DNA of 54,752 nucleotides from Stenotrophomonas sp. VV52 (GTDB lineage: Bacteria; Pseudomonadota; Gammaproteobacteria; Xanthomonadales; Xanthomonadaceae): the NCBI RefSeq assembly GCF_002893095.1, contig NZ_PKQQ01000017.1:1-54752 (forward strand), read 5' to 3'. The notes under the pieces were generated by a model. That model was not told where the DNA came from and did not search any database. It saw only the letters and a program-made list of their open reading frames with translations. A program made the position numbers and the translations under genes. This document shows, piece by piece, positions 49,939 through 54,752 of this stretch (its first letter is position 1; each line of letters starts with the position of its first letter).

Positions 49939-52419
49939 ATGGCTTACGAACTCGCCAAGCGCACCGAGGACGCCGAACGGCGCCTTGCGACCACCGACGG
50001 GCTGCCCTCGCGCAACGGCGCGCTGCTCACCGAGCGGCTGCAACGGCGCTACTCCGACCGCATCACCGGCAGCTTCACGATTCCAGGCCGCGAGGGCCGC
50101 TACGCCCCGATTCCGGCCGATGTGCCGGCGGCGCTGAGCGCCGCCTTGAAGGCGCGTGGCATCGAACAGCTGTACAGCCACCAGGCCGAAGCCTGGGATG
50201 CCACCCAGCGCGGCGAGCACGTGGCCATCGTCACCCCCACCGCCAGCGGCAAGTCGCTGTGCTACACCCTGCCGGTGGTCAGTGCCGCCATGCAGGGCAA
50301 GGCCAAGGCGCTCTACCTGTTCCCGACCAAGGCGCTGGCCCAGGACCAGGTGGCCGAGCTGCTCGAGCTCAACCGCGCCGGCGACCTCGGGGTGAAGGCC
50401 TTCACCTTCGACGGCGACACCCCCGGCGACGCCCGCCAGGCGATCCGCCTGCACGGCGACATCGTGGTCTCCAACCCGGACATGCTGCACCAGGCGATCC
50501 TGCCGCATCACACCAAGTGGGCGCAGTTCTTCGAGAACCTGCGCTACGTGGTGATCGACGAAGTGCACACCTACCGTGGCGTGTTCGGCAGCCATGTCAC
50601 CAACGTGCTGCGCCGGCTGAAGCGGATCTGCGCGTTCTACGGGGTGGAGCCGCAGTTCATCCTGTGCTCGGCCACCATCGGCAACCCGCAGGCGCATGCC
50701 GAAGCGCTGATCGAAGCGCCGGTGACCGCCGTCACCGAGTCCGGCGCGCCGACCGGGCCCAAGCACGTGCTGCTGTGGAACCCGCCGGTGGTGAACGCCG
50801 ACCTGGGCTTGCGTGCCTCGGCACGCTCGCAGAGCAACCGCATCGCGCGCATTGCGATCAAGTCCGGGCTGAAGACGCTGATCTTCGCGCAGAGCCGGTT
50901 GATGGTCGAAGTGCTCACCAAATACCTGAAGGACATCTTCGACCACGACCCGCGCAAGCCGGCGCGCATCCGCGCCTACCGTGGCGGCTACCTGCCCACC
51001 GAGCGCCGCGAAACCGAACGCGCCATGCGCGCTGGCACCATTGACGGCATCGTCAGCACCTCGGCGCTGGAGCTGGGCGTGGATATCGGCAGCCTGGACG
51101 TGGTGGTGCTCAACGGCTACCCCGGCAGCGTGGCAGCCACCTGGCAGCGCTTCGGCCGCGCCGGCCGCCGCCAGCAGCCCGCACTGGGCGTGCTGGTGGC
51201 CAGCTCGCAGCCGCTGGACCAGTACGTGGTGCGGCACCCGGACTTTTTTGCCGACGCCTCGCCCGAGCACGCGCGCATTGCGCCGGACCAGCCGCTGATC
51301 CTGTTCGACCACATCCGCTGCGCGGCATTCGAGCTGCCGTTCCTGGCCGGCGACCCGTTCGGGCCGATCGATCCGCTGGTATTCCTCGAAGCCCTGGCCG
51401 AAACCGACGTGGTGCACCGCGAAGGCGACCGCTGGGAGTGGATCGCCGACAGCTACCCGGCCAATGCGGTAAGCCTGCGTTCGGTGGCCGACGGCAACTT
51501 CGTGGTGGTCGACCGCAGCGACGGCAAGCAGCAGATCATCGCCGAGGTGGACTACTCCGCCGCTGCGCTTACGCTGTATGAAGGCGCCATCCACATGGTG
51601 CAGTCCACGCCCTACCAGGTGGAGCAGCTGGACTGGGAAGGCCGCAAGGCCTATGTCACCCGCACCCACGTGGACTACTACACCGACAGCATCGACTTCA
51701 CCAAGCTCAAGGTGCTGGACCGCTTCGACGGCTGCGTGGCCGGGCGCGGCGACGCGCACCATGGCGAAGTGCACGTGGTGCGGCGCGTGGCCGGCTACAA
51801 GAAGATCCGCTATTACACCCACGAAAACATCGGCTACGGGCCGGTCAACCTGCCCGACCAGGAGCTGCATACCACGGCGGTGTGGTGGCAGTTGCCGCAG
51901 GGCCTGCTGCTGACCGCGTTCGATTCCAAACAGGAAGCGCTGGATGGTTTCCTCGGCGCGGCCTATGCGCTGCACATTGTCGCCACCGTGGCGGTGATGG
52001 CCGACGCGCGCGACCTGCAGAAGGCGGTGGGCAATGGTGACGGCGCCTGGTTCGCGGTGGCCGACCAGAGCGGGCGTGGGCAGCTGCGCGGCGCCGAGTT
52101 CGACGCCAGCGCGATCGAGCTGCAGCAGCAGTTCGTCCCCACCGTGTACCTGTACGACAACTTCCCCGGCGGCGTGGGCCTGAGCGAACCGCTGTGGCTG
52201 CGCCAGGCTGAACTGCTGCAGCGCGCGCAGGAACTGGTGCAGCGCTGCGACTGCAAGGCCGGTTGCCCGGCCTGCGTGGGCCCGGTGCTGGCCGGCCAGG
52301 AGGAAGACGCCACCACCCCCAAGGCGCTGGCGCTGAAGGTGCTGGCGCTGTTCGACGAACACGCGCTGCCGAGCGCCGCCGAGCGCGAACGGATCGACGC
52401 CGACGTGGTGCCGTTTTGA
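49939..52419 (+). CDS. DEAD/DEAH-box helicase with DUF1998 zinc-binding domain (MrfA/YprA-like)
   Basis: An 826-residue ATP-dependent helicase. Motif I is TPTASGKS near residue 100, motif II DEVH at 207-210, and motif III SAT. The second RecA domain has YRGGYLPTERRETE, TSALELGVDIG and QRFGRAGRR. The C-terminal DUF1998/MZB domain ends in four cysteines (770, 772, 776, 779) that bind zinc. This matches Bacillus subtilis MrfA (YprA), which works with the nuclease MrfB in mitomycin C repair. The start is uncertain: MAYELAKRTEDAERR at 49939 gives the family N-terminus but has no clear ribosome site. A GTG at 49876 would add 21 residues. It overlaps the next gene by four bases. Confidence 0.9.
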   Translation: MAYELAKRTEDAERRLATTDGLPSRNGALLTERLQRRYSDRITGSFTIPGREGRYAPIPADVPAALSAALKARGIEQLYSHQAEAWDATQRGEHVAIVTPTASGKSLCYTLPVVSAAMQGKAKALYLFPTKALAQDQVAELLELNRAGDLGVKAFTFDGDTPGDARQAIRLHGDIVVSNPDMLHQAILPHHTKWAQFFENLRYVVIDEVHTYRGVFGSHVTNVLRRLKRICAFYGVEPQFILCSATIGNPQAHAEALIEAPVTAVTESGAPTGPKHVLLWNPPVVNADLGLRASARSQSNRIARIAIKSGLKTLIFAQSRLMVEVLTKYLKDIFDHDPRKPARIRAYRGGYLPTERRETERAMRAGTIDGIVSTSALELGVDIGSLDVVVLNGYPGSVAATWQRFGRAGRRQQPALGVLVASSQPLDQYVVRHPDFFADASPEHARIAPDQPLILFDHIRCAAFELPFLAGDPFGPIDPLVFLEALAETDVVHREGDRWEWIADSYPANAVSLRSVADGNFVVVDRSDGKQQIIAEVDYSAAALTLYEGAIHMVQSTPYQVEQLDWEGRKAYVTRTHVDYYTDSIDFTKLKVLDRFDGCVAGRGDAHHGEVHVVRRVAGYKKIRYYTHENIGYGPVNLPDQELHTTAVWWQLPQGLLLTAFDSKQEALDGFLGAAYALHIVATVAVMADARDLQKAVGNGDGAWFAVADQSGRGQLRGAEFDASAIELQQQFVPTVYLYDNFPGGVGLSEPLWLRQAELLQRAQELVQRCDCKAGCPACVGPVLAGQEEDATTPKALALKVLALFDEHALPSAAERERIDADVVPF

Positions 52420-53498
52420 GCCTGAGCCTGGACAAACTGCGGCTGCTGCGCCGGCAAGCGGGTGACGCCACGCCACGCCCGGCGGCCGAGAGCGTTGCAC
52501 CCGTGGCACAGGCGACGGGCCATGCCGCCGTGCCTGAAGCGCCGCAGCCAAGGGTGCCCGCAGCGGCCAACGATGCCCACGCACGACGGGCGGCACCGGA
52601 CTCGGTGTTCGCCTGGGTCGAGAAGGAAATCCAGCACAAACCGACCGGGGAGCGGGCGCCTGCAGCGCCGCCCGCGGTAGCGCTGCGCAAGCCCGAGGTG
52701 GGTGGCCTGCATCGCCTGCTGGGCCTGCGCGATCGTGGCGCAGCCGCAACGCGACCGCGTGCAGACGCTCAGGACCGCCATGTACCCGGCGAGGAGATCG
52801 CGCCCGGCTTGTTCCTGATCGAATCGTTCCTGCCCCGCGCCATTCCCACCCAACCGCTGTCGCTGGCCTTCGCCAGGCGCGACGGGGAACAGGTGCAGCC
52901 GCAGGACCTGTTGTTCTTCGACACCGAGACCACCGGTCTGGCCGGTGGCACCGGCACCCGTGCCTTCATGATCGGCGCAGCCGACTGGCACCGCGACGCC
53001 TCGCGTGGCGAGGGCCTGCGCATCCGCCAGCTGCTGATGACCACCATGGCCGCCGAAATCGCGATGCTGCGCGAGTTCGCCGGCTGGCTGCAGCCCACCA
53101 CGGTGTTTTCCAGCTACAACGGCCGCTGCTACGACGCACCGCTGCTGAAGACCCGCTACCGCCTGGCCCGCCAGCGCTGCCCGATCACCCCGCTCGACCA
53201 TGTGGACCTGCTGTTCCCCACCCGCCGCCGTTACCGGGGCACCTGGGAGAACTGCCGCCTGGCCACCATCGAACGCCAGCTGCTGCAGGTGATCCGCGAA
53301 GACGACCTGCCCGGATCCGAAGCCCCCGCTGCGTGGCTGAACTACCTGCGCGGCGGCAGCGCGGTGAACCTGCGCCGGGTGGCCGAACACAACCACCAGG
53401 ACGTGGTGACCCTGTCGTTGCTGATGCTGCGGCTGGTAGCCGAAGAGCAGCGCGAGCGGGAAACGCTGGAACTGTCAGCGGCCCAGCCCCAGGACTAG
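52416..53498 (+). CDS. Ribonuclease H-like exonuclease (MrfB/YprB-like)
   Basis: A 360-residue nuclease of the DEDD superfamily. A Pro/Ala-rich N-terminal region (to about 125) precedes the fold. The metal residues are visible: FFDTETTGL (Asp169, Glu171), the SSYNGRCYDAPLL segment, HVDLLFPTRRRY, and HNHQDVVTL (His325, Asp329). This matches YprB/MrfB, encoded next to MrfA in Bacillus. The start is TTG at 52416, forming a TTGA overlap with the helicase stop; there is no in-frame ATG before the conserved fold begins. The coupling implies that helicase and nuclease act as one repair unit. Confidence 0.88.
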   Translation: MSLSLDKLRLLRRQAGDATPRPAAESVAPVAQATGHAAVPEAPQPRVPAAANDAHARRAAPDSVFAWVEKEIQHKPTGERAPAAPPAVALRKPEVGGLHRLLGLRDRGAAATRPRADAQDRHVPGEEIAPGLFLIESFLPRAIPTQPLSLAFARRDGEQVQPQDLLFFDTETTGLAGGTGTRAFMIGAADWHRDASRGEGLRIRQLLMTTMAAEIAMLREFAGWLQPTTVFSSYNGRCYDAPLLKTRYRLARQRCPITPLDHVDLLFPTRRRYRGTWENCRLATIERQLLQVIREDDLPGSEAPAAWLNYLRGGSAVNLRRVAEHNHQDVVTLSLLMLRLVAEEQRERETLELSAAQPQD

Positions 53499-53576
53499 TG
53501 GCGTATTCACCTTGTTGACGCGCCGTGCAGTCACGCCGGTGCAAGCTGGCGCCACATCCCTTCCAAGGAGTACGCC

Positions 53577-53912
53577 GTGCGCCTGCCCATGTTGCTGTTG
53601 ATCAGCTGTGCCCTGCCGCTCTCGGCGTGCAGCAGCCCGCCGCCGAAGAACACCGAAGAGCCGCCGCAGGCGGTGGTGGATCCGATCCCGACCGGCATGG
53701 GGAACGGCACGAAGTGCAATCCCGAGGCATTGAAGGGATTGGAAGGCCAGGTTGCTTCGCAGGCGCTGGTGGACAAGACCGTCAAGGCCGCCGGTGCCAA
53801 GCATGCCCGCGTGGTGAAGCCGGGCATGGCGGTGACCATGGATTTCCGCGAAGACCGCCTGACCATCCAGGTGGACGAGAACAACAAGATCACCAGCATC
53901 GGGTGCAATTGA
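53577..53912 (+). CDS. I78-family peptidase-inhibitor-like lipoprotein
   Basis: A 111-residue predicted lipoprotein. The signal MLLLISCALPLSACSS has the lipobox LSAC. The mature part carries the I78 pattern: CNPEALKGLEGQVASQALVD, then HARVVKPGMAVTMDFREDRL, then IQVDENNKITSIGC. I78 proteins resemble the Aspergillus elastase inhibitor AFLEI. GTG at 53577 is preceded by AAGGAG at good spacing. The two remaining cysteines (in TKCNP and IGCN) probably pair. It stands alone, about 80 bases after the exonuclease gene, with a REP element behind it. Confidence 0.85.
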   Translation: MRLPMLLLISCALPLSACSSPPPKNTEEPPQAVVDPIPTGMGNGTKCNPEALKGLEGQVASQALVDKTVKAAGAKHARVVKPGMAVTMDFREDRLTIQVDENNKITSIGCN

Positions 53913-53916
53913 TCCC

Positions 53917-53943
53917 GTGGAGCCACGCGGGGCGTGGCTCTAC
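53917..53943. repeat. GTAG-type REP element
   Basis: GTGGAGCCACGCGGGGCGTGGCTCTAC is a hairpin whose reverse complement starts GTAG. It lies between the convergent I78 lipoprotein gene and the right-edge gene. Confidence 0.85.
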
Positions 53944-53955
53944 CCCCCTGCCGGG

Positions 53956-54752
53956 CTAGTTCACCCGCTGTGCGGTGCCGTTGGCCAGCGCCTGGTCGAT
54001 GGCCGAGCGCACATCGCGTGCGACCTTGGCCGAGGCGACGCTCTGGCGTTGCGCCAATGCTTCCTGCTGGCGTGCCAGACCCTGCTGCTGACGGGCCAGT
54101 TCGGCCTGCTGCCGGGCCGCCTGTTCGGTCTGCAGCTGCCGGTCCTGGTCGGTGCGCGCCTGGGCCGCCTTCTCGCGGGCCCGTTCGGAGGTGCGGCGTG
54201 CCGCCAGTGCACGGGTAGCGTCACTGCTGCCCTGGTGCGCGGCTTGGTTGGCCATTTCCGCCGCATCCATCTGCATGGCCTCACGGCTGGCGTCCAGCGC
54301 CTCGCGGCTGGCCTGCAGCGAGATGGCGGCCATGCGCTCGCCCAGGCGACCCTGTTGTTCGCCCAACCGTCCCTGCTGCTCGCCGAGCGCGCCCTGTGCG
54401 CGGCCCAGGTCGGCGATTTCCTTCTGCGACTGGCTGAGCGAGCGGATCAGCGCCGGGTCACGGATCACATAGCGGTCCGTGCCACGGCGCACCCAGAGCA
54501 CCGCCTCGCCACTCGGCGCGTCGCGCTGCGACTGCGTGAGGTCGGCCATCGAGGCGTCGACGAAGTTGTCCTCGCCCATGCGCAGCACGTACGCCTGTGA
54601 CGGCTGGTGCGACAGGTCCAACCGGCCCTGCGTGATCAGGGTGGTGCTGGAATCACCGCTGTTGATGTGCATGCGGCTGGCGTGGTCCGGATGCGGCGGC
54701 GCCGGTGGGGCGGCGGGCGCGCGCGGTGCAGCGGGCGCCTCGGGCGCGGCCG
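53956..54752 (-). CDS. C-terminal part of a coiled-coil protein, 5' end outside window
   Basis: At least 264 residues, open to the right edge. It begins with an Ala/Pro-rich linker (PAAPRAPAAPPAPPHPDHAS), followed by a compact region of about 60 residues (SQAYVLRMGEDNFVDASMAD, EAVLWVRRGTDRYVIRD). A long Gln/Ala/Arg-rich coiled coil then runs to the end, with a tandem heptad GEQQGRL repeated twice. ATG 54672 is in frame, but the frame continues upstream without a stop, so the true start is probably beyond 54752. The layout recalls the C-terminal tail of some Xanthomonadaceae M56/BlaR1-type membrane peptidases, but nothing in view proves it. Confidence 0.65.
   Translation of the reverse strand, partial: AAPEAPAAPRAPAAPPAPPHPDHASRMHINSGDSSTTLITQGRLDLSHQPSQAYVLRMGEDNFVDASMADLTQSQRDAPSGEAVLWVRRGTDRYVIRDPALIRSLSQSQKEIADLGRAQGALGEQQGRLGEQQGRLGERMAAISLQASREALDASREAMQMDAAEMANQAAHQGSSDATRALAARRTSERAREKAAQARTDQDRQLQTEQAARQQAELARQQQGLARQQEALAQRQSVASAKVARDVRSAIDQALANGTAQRVN

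Overview
The window looks like chromosome from a high-GC gammaproteobacterium of the Xanthomonadaceae, most likely Stenotrophomonas or a close relative. The grounds are the GC-rich coding, the recurring GTAG-type REP palindromes (18977, 29530, 35988, 42199, 47503, 49239, 53917), which match the published S. maltophilia SMAG/GTAG elements, and the gene families present. No tRNA, rRNA, insertion sequence, prophage or CRISPR array was seen.

Layout. (1) 1-13392, minus strand: a two-partner secretion locus. A TpsB outer-membrane transporter precedes a giant TpsA/FHA-CdiA-like exoprotein of at least 3864 residues whose C-terminus lies beyond the left edge. (2) 13538-17245, minus: the nitrogen-assimilation block glnA / glnK-amtB. 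A near-perfect sigma54 promoter and two NtrC-type palindromes lie upstream of glnA, and clear hairpin terminators follow glnA and amtB. (3) 17317-19045, plus: uppP and a META-domain lipoprotein, closed by a terminator. (4) 19047-27916, minus: a run of housekeeping genes comprising a PEBP protein, a TPR/sulfotransferase-like protein, a YheT-type hydrolase, a PlsC-type acyltransferase, a hotdog thioesterase, a ClsC-type cardiolipin synthase, a YceI protein, SixA and a ParA-like ATPase. (5) 28048-34081: a Ycf46-type AAA ATPase, an exported TPR protein and a fused indolepyruvate ferredoxin oxidoreductase.

(6) 34102-35973: a hipBA toxin-antitoxin islet with an AT-richer leader full of ACATT/AATGT inverted repeats. 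(7) 36008-36625: a DUF938 methyltransferase. (8) 36739-49242, plus: a long, tightly packed locus with two Tat-signalled TldD paralogues, an unsignalled PmbA/TldE partner, a DUF4159 protein, MoxR, DUF58, and three membrane proteins whose genes overlap by ATGA. This is the most interesting and least understood system here: a possible envelope-located TldD/E protease coupled to a MoxR-DUF58 chaperone module. (9) 49322-53498: a small secreted protein of unknown function, then a helicase/exonuclease pair resembling Bacillus MrfA/MrfB (mitomycin-type DNA repair). (10) 53577-54752: an I78-type lipoprotein and the C-terminal part of a coiled-coil protein cut by the right edge.

All identifications come from reading translations and motifs by eye. 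No database search was run, so family names without a catalytic motif quoted should be treated as recognition rather than proof.
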